The notes beneath the pieces are model-generated. The model saw nothing but the letters and a program-made list of their open reading frames with translations. It ran no database searches and was not told the DNA's origin. Of a DNA stretch of 64,000 bases, positions 57,757 to 64,000 are shown piece by piece (within the stretch, counting starts at the first letter, position 1; each line of letters begins with the position of its first letter). The translations under genes were made by a program, and so were the position numbers. Location: positions 1,798,001 through 1,862,000 of the forward strand of contig NZ_RKHQ01000001.1 in NCBI RefSeq assembly GCF_003751805.1. Direction: 5' to 3'. This DNA comes from Salana multivorans (GTDB taxonomy: Bacteria > Actinomycetota > Actinomycetes > Actinomycetales > Beutenbergiaceae).

Positions 57757-57803
57757 CCGGGCGGGTCTCTTGCGGCGCGTCGCGCGCGCCGTCCCGGGGT
57801 GCT

Positions 57804-57933
57804 GGGGCGTCCGCTCTCCGCGGATCGAAGCCTCCGGCCGCGCTCAGCCCGCGCGCCAGCGGCGCGCCGACCAGCCCGGACGCACCGCCCGTGCGGGTGG
57901 GGCGCGCACCGATCCGCGGGGAGCGGACGCCCC
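57804..57933. repeat. Long inverted repeat, 24-base arms with 82-base spacer
   Basis: The left arm (57804-57827, GGGGCGTCCGCTCTCCGCGG...) and right arm (57910-57933) are complementary with one mismatch; pairing extends weakly three bases further out. The spacer is GC-rich with GCGCGCC/GGCGCGC pairs. It begins 48 bases after the IclR stop. Confidence 0.75.
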
Positions 57934-58004
57934 GGCCTCGCCCGCGGAGAGCCGAGTCACAGGGGCTGGTCGAAACCGGGCGGCTCTGGCAGACTGATGT
58001 GCAT

Positions 58005-58028
58005 TGAGCGCAACGAGCGTTGCGCTCA
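58005..58028. promoter_or_regulatory. 24-bp palindromic operator before eda
   Basis: TGAGCGCAAC and its exact complement GTTGCGCTCA flank GAGC. It ends 66 bases before the eda start codon. The nearby IclR regulator is the likely binder. It is distinct from both LacI-type motifs in the window. Confidence 0.65.
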
Positions 58029-58094
58029 GCGGAACAAGGATCGAGCCCGCGACCGACGACGCTCGCCGGCGGGCGCACACCGAAGGAGCCAGCG

Positions 58095-58733
58095 ATGGAC
58101 GTTCTCTCCCAGCTCGAGCAGGCCACGCTCGTCCCCGTCGTCGTCATCGACGACGCGGCCGACGCCGACGGCCTCGCCCAGGCCCTCGTGACCGGCGGCC
58201 TGCCCGTCGCCGAGGTGACCTTCCGCACCGCGGCGGCGCCCGAGGCGATCCGGGTGATGGCCGAGCGCGGCGACGTCGTCATCGGCGCCGGCACGGTCCT
58301 CACCCCCGACCAGGTCGACCAGGCCGTCGCCGCCGGCGCGCGCTACGTCGTCTCGCCCGGGCTCTCCCGCGCGGTGGTCGAGCGCGCGCAGGAGCACGGC
58401 ATCCTCGCCCTCCCCGGCTGCGTCACCGCGACGGAGATCCAGGCGGCGCTCGAGCTCGGCCTCAGCACGGTCAAGTTCTTCCCGGCCGGCACCTCCGGCG
58501 GCGCCCCGGCGATCAAGGCGCTCTCCGCCCCGTTCGGCGGCGTCTCGTTCGTCCCGACGGGTGGGGTCAGCGCCGCCAACCTCGCCGACTACCTCGCGAT
58601 CCCGGCGGTCAAGGCCGTCGGCGGGTCGTGGATGGTCCCGCAGAAGATGGTCGCCGCCCACGAGTTCGACGCGATCACGGCGCTGACGGCCGAGGCCGTC
58701 GCCCTCGCCGCCTCCCTGCGCCCGCGCGCCTGA
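58095..58733 (+). CDS. eda: KDPG/KDPGal aldolase
   Basis: This 212-residue class I aldolase splits 2-keto-3-deoxy-6-phosphogluconate into pyruvate and glyceraldehyde-3-phosphate, the last step of uronate use. The Schiff-base lysine is in STVKFFPAG, the catalytic Glu in VAEVTFRTAA, and GAGTVLTPDQ and VPTGGVSAAN are conserved. Length matches E. coli Eda (213). The ATG at 58095 follows GAAGGAG. KDG kinase follows 44 bases downstream, so the two enzymes that clear KDG are co-transcribed. Confidence 0.93.
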   Translation: MDVLSQLEQATLVPVVVIDDAADADGLAQALVTGGLPVAEVTFRTAAAPEAIRVMAERGDVVIGAGTVLTPDQVDQAVAAGARYVVSPGLSRAVVERAQEHGILALPGCVTATEIQAALELGLSTVKFFPAGTSGGAPAIKALSAPFGGVSFVPTGGVSAANLADYLAIPAVKAVGGSWMVPQKMVAAHEFDAITALTAEAVALAASLRPRA

Positions 58734-58777
58734 CGACACACCGGCACACCCCGACACCCCGACGAAGAGGACCCACC

Positions 58778-59905
58778 ATGAGCACGCTCCCCCCCGAGGT
58801 CGCCGCCCTCGACCTCAAGCCCGCCGCCGACTGCCGCTACGACGTCGTCTCCCTCGGCGAGGTCATGCTCCGCCTCGACCCGGGCGAGGGGCGCATCCGG
58901 ACCGCCCGCAGCTTCCGCGCCTGGGAGGGCGGCGGCGAGTACAACGTCGCCCGCGGCCTGCGCCGGGCGTTCGGCCTGCGCGGCGCCATCGTGACGGCGC
59001 TGGCGGACAACGAGGTCGGCCGCCTCGTCGAGGACCTCATCCTCACGGGCGGGCTCGACACCGAGTTCGTCCAGTGGCGCGCGTACGACGGCATCGGCCG
59101 CACCGTCCGCAACGGCCTCAACTTCACCGAGCGCGGCTTCGGCGTGCGCGGTGCCGTCGGCGTCTCCGACCGCGGCCACACGGCGGCGTCGCAGCTCGGG
59201 CCGGACGACGTCGACTGGGACCGGCTGTTCGGCGAGTACGGCGTCCGCTGGCTCCACACGGGCGGGATCTACGCCGCGCTGTCGGAGACGTCGGCCGAGA
59301 CGGTGCTCGCCGCCGTGACGAAGGCCAAGGAGTACGGGACGGTCGTCTCCTACGACCTCAACTACCGCCCGTCGCTGTGGAAGTCCATCGGCGGCATCGA
59401 CAAGGCGCGCGAGGTCAACCGCGCGATCGCGCCGCACATCGACGTCATGATCGGCAACGAGGAGGACTTCACGGCCTCCCTCGGCTTCGAGATCGAGGGC
59501 ACCGACATCCACGGCGGCGAGGAGCTGGAGGTGGACAAGTTCGCGGCGATGATCCGGACCGCCGCTGCGGAGTTCCCGAACTTCAAGGTCATCGGCACGA
59601 CGATGCGGGGCGTCAGGACCGCGACGATCAACGACTGGGGCGCCATCGCCTGGTCCCCGGCGACCGGCGTGCTCGAGTCCATCCACCGACCGAACCTCGA
59701 GATCATGGATCGCGTCGGCGGCGGCGACTCGTTCGCCTCGGGCCTCGTCTACGGGCTGCTCGACGGTCAGCCGCTCCAGGTCGCGCTCGACTACGGGGCG
59801 GCCCACGGCGCGCTCGCGATGACGACGCCCGGCGACACCACCATGGTGACCAAGGCCGAGGTGCTCAAGCTGGCCGGCGGCGGCTCGGCCCGCGTCGACC
59901 GCTGA
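58778..59905 (+). CDS. kdgK: 2-keto-3-deoxygluconate kinase (PfkB family)
   Basis: This 375-residue ribokinase-like protein would phosphorylate KDG to KDPG for the aldolase encoded before it. It has VVSLGEVMLRLDPG at the start, GGGEYNVARGLRRAFG, SYDLNYRPSLWKSIGG and the anion-hole/catalytic-base motif VGGGDSFASG with the Asp. A segment of about 20 residues near 225-245 (GFEIEGTDIHGGEELEVDKF) is longer than in short KdgK proteins but is common in actinobacterial and Bacillus forms. The ATG at 58778 follows GAAGAGGA. A terminator hairpin lies after it. Confidence 0.91.
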   Translation: MSTLPPEVAALDLKPAADCRYDVVSLGEVMLRLDPGEGRIRTARSFRAWEGGGEYNVARGLRRAFGLRGAIVTALADNEVGRLVEDLILTGGLDTEFVQWRAYDGIGRTVRNGLNFTERGFGVRGAVGVSDRGHTAASQLGPDDVDWDRLFGEYGVRWLHTGGIYAALSETSAETVLAAVTKAKEYGTVVSYDLNYRPSLWKSIGGIDKAREVNRAIAPHIDVMIGNEEDFTASLGFEIEGTDIHGGEELEVDKFAAMIRTAAAEFPNFKVIGTTMRGVRTATINDWGAIAWSPATGVLESIHRPNLEIMDRVGGGDSFASGLVYGLLDGQPLQVALDYGAAHGALAMTTPGDTTMVTKAEVLKLAGGGSARVDR

Positions 59906-59925
59906 GCCGCGCCGACGCCGACGCC

Positions 59926-59952
59926 CCGCCGGCCCGCATCGTGGGCCGGCGG
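59926..59952. terminator. Terminator hairpin after kdgK
   Basis: CCGCCGGCCC pairs with GGGCCGGCGG across a 7-base loop, 21 bases after the kdgK stop. It separates the uronate genes from the glycan cluster. Confidence 0.6.
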
Positions 59953-59988
59953 CGGCGTCGCCCCGGCCGGAGCGTCGGACGCTGGCCC

Positions 59989-59994
59989 TAGGGT
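59989..59994 (+). promoter_or_regulatory. -10 element TAGGGT placed for a leaderless message
   Basis: TAGGGT is followed by six bases and then the GTG start at 60001. No Shine-Dalgarno is present. The same spacing occurs at CE12 (10551) and the LacI gene at 35472. Confidence 0.5.
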
Positions 59995-60000
59995 GACAGC

Positions 60001-61035
60001 GTGCGTCTCCTCCTCACCGGCTCGAACGGCTTCCTCGGCACGCGGATCGCGCAGGACGCGGTCGCCCGCGGCTGGGAGGTGCTCGGCCTCGGCCGCGCGG
60101 CCCGGCCGAACCCGGCGAGCCCGGTCGCCGGCTACCTGTCGCACGACCTCGCCTACCCGCTGACCGAGCCGGTCGCCGACGGCGCGATCGAGCGCTCGAT
60201 CGCCGCCCGCCTGAGCGGGCCGGTCGACGCCGTCGTCCATGCCGCCGCGCTCGCGAGCCCGTTCGCGCCGCCCGAGGACTACATCGCCGCGAACGTCCGC
60301 GGGACCGAGCACGTCGCCGCGTGGGCCGAGCGGTACGGGCGACGCGAGCACGGCGAGCCGCTGCCGCTGGTCTACGTCTCGAGCTCCTCGGTCGTCTACC
60401 GCGACGCCGACCAGCTCGACCTCACCGAGGACGCCCCGACGCCGCCCCTGCGCGAGCAGGTCAACGACTACTCCCGCACGAAGCTCCTCGGCGAACGGGT
60501 CGCCCAGCGCTACCGGGGCCGCTCCGTCGTCCTGCGTCCCCGCGCCATCATCGGGGCCGGCGACACCGTCCTCATGCCGCGCATCCTCCGGCTCGCGGAG
60601 CGCGGCGTCCTGCCCGTGCTGGAGCCGCGCTCGGGGCCGCGCGTCGTCGTCGACCTGAGCGACGTCGGGACGGTGGCGCACTACGTGACGCAGGCGCTCG
60701 CGCGCGAGGCGACGGGCACCTACCACCTGACGAACGCGGAGCCGGTCGAGCTGTACCCCTTCGCGCTCGACCTGCTCGACCGCCTCGGCGTCCGCGCCAG
60801 GACCGTGCGCGTCGACCCGCGGCTGCTGCGCGCCGTCGCGGGCGCGAGCGAGCGGTTCTCGGCCCGGTTCCTCGGCTACCGCGAGCCCCCGATCACCCGG
60901 TTCGGCGTCTCCGTCCTGTCCCGCTCGAAGACGTTCGACGTCACCCGCGCGCTCACCGACCTCGGAGCTCCGGCCGTGTCGCTCGCGCGGTCGGTCGAGG
61001 AGATCGTGGCCGAGCACCGGGCGGGTCCGGCGTGA
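60001..61035 (+). CDS. NAD-dependent sugar epimerase/dehydratase-like protein (extended SDR)
   Basis: This 344-residue protein has the extended short-chain dehydrogenase fold: TGSNGFLGTR (7-16), HAAALASPF, VSSSSVVY and the catalytic YSRTK. The C-terminal half contains LRPRAIIGAGDTVLMPRIL. It resembles hopanoid-associated HpnA and 3-beta-hydroxysteroid dehydrogenase-like proteins as well as nucleotide-sugar epimerases, so the substrate is uncertain. It opens a run of four overlapping genes with two glycosyltransferases, pointing to a glycolipid or glycan product. The GTG at 60001 is six bases after a -10-like TAGGGT, so the transcript may be leaderless. Confidence 0.83.
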   Translation: MRLLLTGSNGFLGTRIAQDAVARGWEVLGLGRAARPNPASPVAGYLSHDLAYPLTEPVADGAIERSIAARLSGPVDAVVHAAALASPFAPPEDYIAANVRGTEHVAAWAERYGRREHGEPLPLVYVSSSSVVYRDADQLDLTEDAPTPPLREQVNDYSRTKLLGERVAQRYRGRSVVLRPRAIIGAGDTVLMPRILRLAERGVLPVLEPRSGPRVVVDLSDVGTVAHYVTQALAREATGTYHLTNAEPVELYPFALDLLDRLGVRARTVRVDPRLLRAVAGASERFSARFLGYREPPITRFGVSVLSRSKTFDVTRALTDLGAPAVSLARSVEEIVAEHRAGPA

Positions 61036-62282
61036 GGTCGCCCGGCGCGACACGGTGGTGGGCGACCGCGACCGTGCTGCTCGGGGCGCTGTCCGTCGCC
61101 CGCCTCGCGCTCGCGCGGCGCGCCGTCGCCGAGGAGCGCGAGCTGGCCGGGACGCCCGCGTCGTTCGCGGCGGACGAGGTCGACGTCCTCGTGCCGATCC
61201 GCTCCGGTGACGAGCTGCTGGCCCGACGACTGGCCGCGTCCGTCGCGACGCTGCCGTCCGCGCGGGTCCACCTGCTCGTCGACGACGACGACCGTGATGG
61301 CTGCCGCGTCGCCGCGGCGATCGCGGCGGGCGGGGCTGACGCGGACGACGACCTCGCCGCGGCCCCCGCCGCCGAGCCCCGCGTCGCCGCCGACGTCCGG
61401 GTCGAGGTGTTCGGCCCGCCAGCTCCGGGGCGCAACCCGAAGGTCGACAAGCTCGCGGCGGCCGTCGCGCGGATCGAGGCGGCCGGCGGGACGCGAGCGG
61501 TCCTCGTCCAGCTCGACGACGACACGGCCCTCCCGCCCGGCGGCCTCCCGGGCCTGCTGCGCGGCCTCGACCGCGGCGGGCTGGCGACGGCCATCCCGGT
61601 CTACCTGGAGCAGGGCACGGCGTGGTCGCGGCTCGTCGCTGGGTTCGTCAACGGCTCCGCGCTCACGACGTACCTCCCGCTCGCGCGGCTCGGCCCGCCG
61701 GTGAGCGTCAACGGCATGGCCCTCGCCATGCGCGCGCGCGACCTCGCGGCGGTCGGCGGGTACGACGCGATCGCGGGCGCGACCTGTGACGACTACGCGC
61801 TCGCCCGCGCGTTCCGGCGCGCCGGCCTGGGGATCGTCCAGACCGCGCAGCCGGTGCTCCTGGCGACGACGGTCGCCGGGCCGGGGGAGTACGCCCGGCT
61901 GATGCGCCGGTGGCTGCTGTTCGCGCAGGAGGTGGTCCGGCGGGACGCGTCGATCCGTCTCGTCGCGCTCGCCGGCCTCCCGGCGGCGCTGCCCCTCGCC
62001 GCCGTCGTGCTGGCGGGGCTGAGCCCGCGGCCCTGCCGGGCGCTCGCGGTCGCGGGCGGCGTCGTCGTCGCCTCCCAGGCCGGGACGTGGTGGCTGCGCC
62101 GCGACCTGTGGCGGACGACGCTGCGCGCTCCGGGTGCGCCGGGCGACGGCGGCCCGAGCCCGCGGGGCCTCGCGGCCGAGGTGGTCGCGGCGCTGCTGAC
62201 GCCGGTGCACCTGCTCGGGACGCTGGGCTCGCGCACCGTCACGTGGCGCGGTCGGCGGGTGCGCGTGGGGGTCGGGGAGTGA
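61032..62282 (+). CDS. Membrane glycosyltransferase, ceramide-glucosyltransferase-like (GT2/GT21 fold)
   Basis: This 416-residue protein has an N-terminal transmembrane helix (about 8-28), a GT-A domain with VDVLVPIRSGDE, the acidic motifs LLVDDDDRDG and QLDDDTALPPG, GATCDDYALARAF, and the RLMRRWLLFAQE segment equivalent to the QxxRW motif. At least two hydrophobic segments follow near the C-terminus. The set of D, D, D and (Q/R)xxRW is that of ceramide glucosyltransferase and HpnI-like enzymes, which glycosylate lipids at the membrane. Its GTG overlaps the epimerase stop (GTGA). Donor and acceptor are unknown. Confidence 0.83.
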   Translation: MRSPGATRWWATATVLLGALSVARLALARRAVAEERELAGTPASFAADEVDVLVPIRSGDELLARRLAASVATLPSARVHLLVDDDDRDGCRVAAAIAAGGADADDDLAAAPAAEPRVAADVRVEVFGPPAPGRNPKVDKLAAAVARIEAAGGTRAVLVQLDDDTALPPGGLPGLLRGLDRGGLATAIPVYLEQGTAWSRLVAGFVNGSALTTYLPLARLGPPVSVNGMALAMRARDLAAVGGYDAIAGATCDDYALARAFRRAGLGIVQTAQPVLLATTVAGPGEYARLMRRWLLFAQEVVRRDASIRLVALAGLPAALPLAAVVLAGLSPRPCRALAVAGGVVVASQAGTWWLRRDLWRTTLRAPGAPGDGGPSPRGLAAEVVAALLTPVHLLGTLGSRTVTWRGRRVRVGVGE

Positions 62283-62953
62283 CCGGCGAGCGGGAGCTGC
62301 GCGACTGGCTGGCGGCGCACCGCGACGCGCCCGGGGTCGTCGAGGCCGAGGAGGTCGCGCAGGCGCGGGCGGCGTGGCTGACGGGGCAGAGCTCGTTCGA
62401 GCACTCGCGGCTGTCGCCGGCGCAGGAGACCGTGCTCGCGGCGCTGGCGGTCGAGGGATGGCGGCCCGTGCCCGTCGGCTTCCCGTGGACCGAGCGCGCG
62501 GCGCGGCCGGACTACGTCGCGACGCCGCTGCGGGTCGCGGCACCGCGCAACTACGCGCAGGGTGCGCTCGCGCTCGAGGGGCCGGGCACGTGGTTCGCGG
62601 CCGCGGTCGCGCACCACCTCCAGCCGCTGCTCGACCGCACCCGCGACCGGCTGCTCCTGCTCTGCGGGAGCGCCGGCTGGCCGATGCTCGTCGCGGCCCT
62701 GCCGCGCCTGCGCCCGACGCCGGGCCTGCGCGTCGACATCGTCGCGATCGGTGGCGTCGGCGCCCTGCCGCCGCTGCCGCAGGGGTGGCGGACCCACGTG
62801 CTCCGGGGCGAGCGCGACTGGTTCGCCGCGGTCTCGGGCCCGGTGCCGGTCGACCGCGTCGTGCCGGGCGACCACCTGTCCGCCGCGACCCACCCGGCCA
62901 CGGTGGCGGCCGTGCTCGACCTCGTCGCTGCGCCAGCGTGGGCCGAGCGGTGA
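62279..62953 (+). CDS. Protein of unknown function in the glycan cluster
   Basis: I do not recognise this 224-residue protein. It has no signal peptide or clear transmembrane segment. The middle carries LLLLCGSAGWPMLVAALPRL, where GSAG sits after a hydrophobic strand as in a nucleophile elbow or a nucleotide-binding turn, and the next strand VDIVAIGGVGALP supports an alpha/beta fold. The end is GDHLSAATHPATVAAVLDLVA, with a conserved-looking Asp-His pair that would suit an alpha/beta hydrolase. The start overlaps the upstream stop and its own stop overlaps the next gene, both GTGA, so it is an integral member of the pathway between two glycosyltransferases. Confidence 0.75.
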   Translation: MTGERELRDWLAAHRDAPGVVEAEEVAQARAAWLTGQSSFEHSRLSPAQETVLAALAVEGWRPVPVGFPWTERAARPDYVATPLRVAAPRNYAQGALALEGPGTWFAAAVAHHLQPLLDRTRDRLLLLCGSAGWPMLVAALPRLRPTPGLRVDIVAIGGVGALPPLPQGWRTHVLRGERDWFAAVSGPVPVDRVVPGDHLSAATHPATVAAVLDLVAAPAWAER

Positions 62954-64000
62954 GGGTGCTGCTCGCCGCGCCGCCGTTCGCGGGTCACCTGCACCCGGTG
63001 CTCGAGCTCGCGGTCGGGCTGCGACGGCGCGGGCACGACGTCGTCGTCACGACCGGCGCCGGCCGGGCCGACCTCGTCCGGGGGGTCGGGCTCGACGTCG
63101 AGCCGCTGTTCCCCGACGATCCGGAGGCCTTCGAGCGCGTCGCCAACCCCGGCGTGCGGGTGGGTTCCCACCCCGTCCGGCTCACGCGGCAGCTCCGCGC
63201 CAACCTCGCGCTCCTGCCGCGGGCGCGGGCCGAGCTCGACGCGATCACCGAGCGCGTGCGGCCCGACGTCGTCGTCGCCGACTTCACCGCGCCGGTCGCG
63301 GGATACGCTGCGCTGGACCGGGGCATCCCGTGGGTGACGGTGTGCCCGTCGCCGTGCGCGATCGAGACCCGGACCGGGACGCCGTCCTACCTCGGCGGGT
63401 GGCGGCCGCCGCGGACGGCGCTCGGCCGGGCGCGCGACGCCGTCGGCCGGCGCGCCGTGCGCCTGGGGAAGCTCGGGATGCAGCGCGCGCTGGCGCGGGA
63501 CTTCGAGCAGGCCGGTGCCCGGGTCTACCGCGAGGACGGCTCGGAGTACGCCTACTCCCCGCACGCGATCCTCGGCCTCGGCATGAGCGAGGTCGAGCTG
63601 CCGCGGGACTGGCCGGCCGCGTTCCGGATGGTGGGACCGCTCACGGCGTCGCCGGTGCGGGTGCCGCCGGTCGAGCTGCCGTCGCTCCCGCCGGGGCGCT
63701 CGCGGGTGCTCGTGACGCTCGGGACGCACCTGGACTGGGCGAAGCGCGACCTGCTCGCGCGGGTGCGCGCGCTGCGGGACCGGGTGGCGGGGCTGGACGT
63801 CGTCGTCGGGCTGGGCGATGCGGCCGGCGGCCGCGGGCTCACGGTCGTCGAGCCGGGTCTCGCGGTGGTCGGGTACGTCGACTACGACGACGTGCTGCCC
63901 CGGTGCGACGCCGTCGTCCACCACGGCGGGACCGGCATCGCCTACGCGGCGATCCGGGCGGGCGTGCCGGCCCTCGTCGTCCCGCACGACTTCGACCAGC
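62950..64000 (+). CDS. GT1/MGT-family glycosyltransferase, C-terminus beyond the window
   Basis: The visible 350 residues show a GT-B glycosyltransferase of the UGT/MGT type. The acceptor domain opens VLLAAPPFAGHLHPVLELA; the donor domain begins RVLVTLGTHLDWAK and contains the nucleotide-sugar signature CDAVVHHGGTG, followed by GVPALVVPHDFDQ at the window edge. Such enzymes attach sugars to lipids, polyketides or terpenoids. The GTG start overlaps the preceding stop. Together with the GT2-like enzyme it suggests a product with at least two sugars. The last part of the C-terminal helix is missing because of the window end. Confidence 0.88.
   Translation, partial: MRVLLAAPPFAGHLHPVLELAVGLRRRGHDVVVTTGAGRADLVRGVGLDVEPLFPDDPEAFERVANPGVRVGSHPVRLTRQLRANLALLPRARAELDAITERVRPDVVVADFTAPVAGYAALDRGIPWVTVCPSPCAIETRTGTPSYLGGWRPPRTALGRARDAVGRRAVRLGKLGMQRALARDFEQAGARVYREDGSEYAYSPHAILGLGMSEVELPRDWPAAFRMVGPLTASPVRVPPVELPSLPPGRSRVLVTLGTHLDWAKRDLLARVRALRDRVAGLDVVVGLGDAAGGRGLTVVEPGLAVVGYVDYDDVLPRCDAVVHHGGTGIAYAAIRAGVPALVVPHDFDQ

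Larger units (their letters stand above)
57757..58094. other. 338-bp gap with a large inverted repeat and the eda operator
   Basis: It contains the 24-base inverted repeat at 57804-57933 and the 24-bp palindrome at 58005-58028 before eda. Short open frames in it on both strands have no recognisable product. Confidence 0.6.

Noticed and set aside
57804-57933. Terminal repeats of an insertion sequence
   Set aside because: The spacer is only 82 bases with no transposase remnant and no visible target-site duplication; listed as an inverted repeat instead.
57770-57997. Small open frames between the IclR gene and eda
   Set aside because: They are made of the inverted repeat, have no ribosome-binding site and show Arg/Ala/Pro composition typical of chance frames in high-GC DNA.

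Overview
The window is about 70% or more G+C and is packed with translationally coupled genes (ATGA and GTGA overlaps). It carries actinobacterial-style lipoproteins, CUT1 sugar transporters without their own ATPase, and many LacI-family regulators. This suggests a plant-biomass-degrading actinobacterium of the Cellulomonas/Micrococcales kind. That placement is inferred from gene content and composition; no rRNA or other taxonomic marker is present.

Region by region: 1-6.2 kb holds the start of a LacI regulator, a divergent GH42 enzyme and a complete CUT2 importer (binding protein, double ATPase, permease). 6.3-10.5 kb is a leftward block with a GH105 unsaturated rhamnogalacturonyl hydrolase, two LacI regulators and a CE12 rhamnogalacturonan acetylesterase. 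10.8-12.2 kb has a solitary DHFR-like gene and a non-coding stretch with 62-bp tandem repeats. 12.2-16.4 kb is a rhamnose operon (rhaI, rhaB, rhaD, rhaM). 16.4-30.8 kb is a xylan/arabinoxylan oligosaccharide locus: GH67, a serine hydrolase, GH3, a CUT1 importer, GH39, a YesL-like membrane protein, GH42, and a LacI regulator. 32.4-34.4 kb is a second rhamnose enzyme, a fused aldolase/dehydrogenase.

34.4-44.7 kb is a pectin-oligosaccharide operon beside a divergent LacI gene: CUT1 importer, a 939-residue protein of unrecognised family, GH105, kduI, kduD. 44.8-52.1 kb is a hexuronate block: a Gfo/Idh/MocA oxidoreductase, uxaA, uxaC, a LacI regulator and a tagaturonate/fructuronate reductase. 52.3-54.7 kb holds fucO and an lldD-like L-lactate dehydrogenase. 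54.9-59.9 kb holds a second kduD-kduI pair, an IclR regulator, eda and KDG kinase. 60.0-64.0 kb is an unrelated-looking glycolipid or glycan cluster (epimerase, GT2-like transferase, unknown protein, GT1-like transferase cut by the window edge).

Together the genes describe import of rhamnogalacturonan and xylan oligosaccharides followed by intracellular digestion, since none of the hydrolases shows a signal peptide. Rhamnose is split to DHAP and lactaldehyde, which can be reduced (FucO) or oxidised through lactate to pyruvate (RhaEW, LldD). Galacturonate and unsaturated uronates converge on 2-keto-3-deoxygluconate and leave through KDG kinase and Eda. A 12-bp operator close to TGAAWCGATTCA lies at the transcription starts of rhaI, rhaEW, fucO, CE12 and one LacI gene, tying the dispersed rhamnose genes into one apparent regulon.
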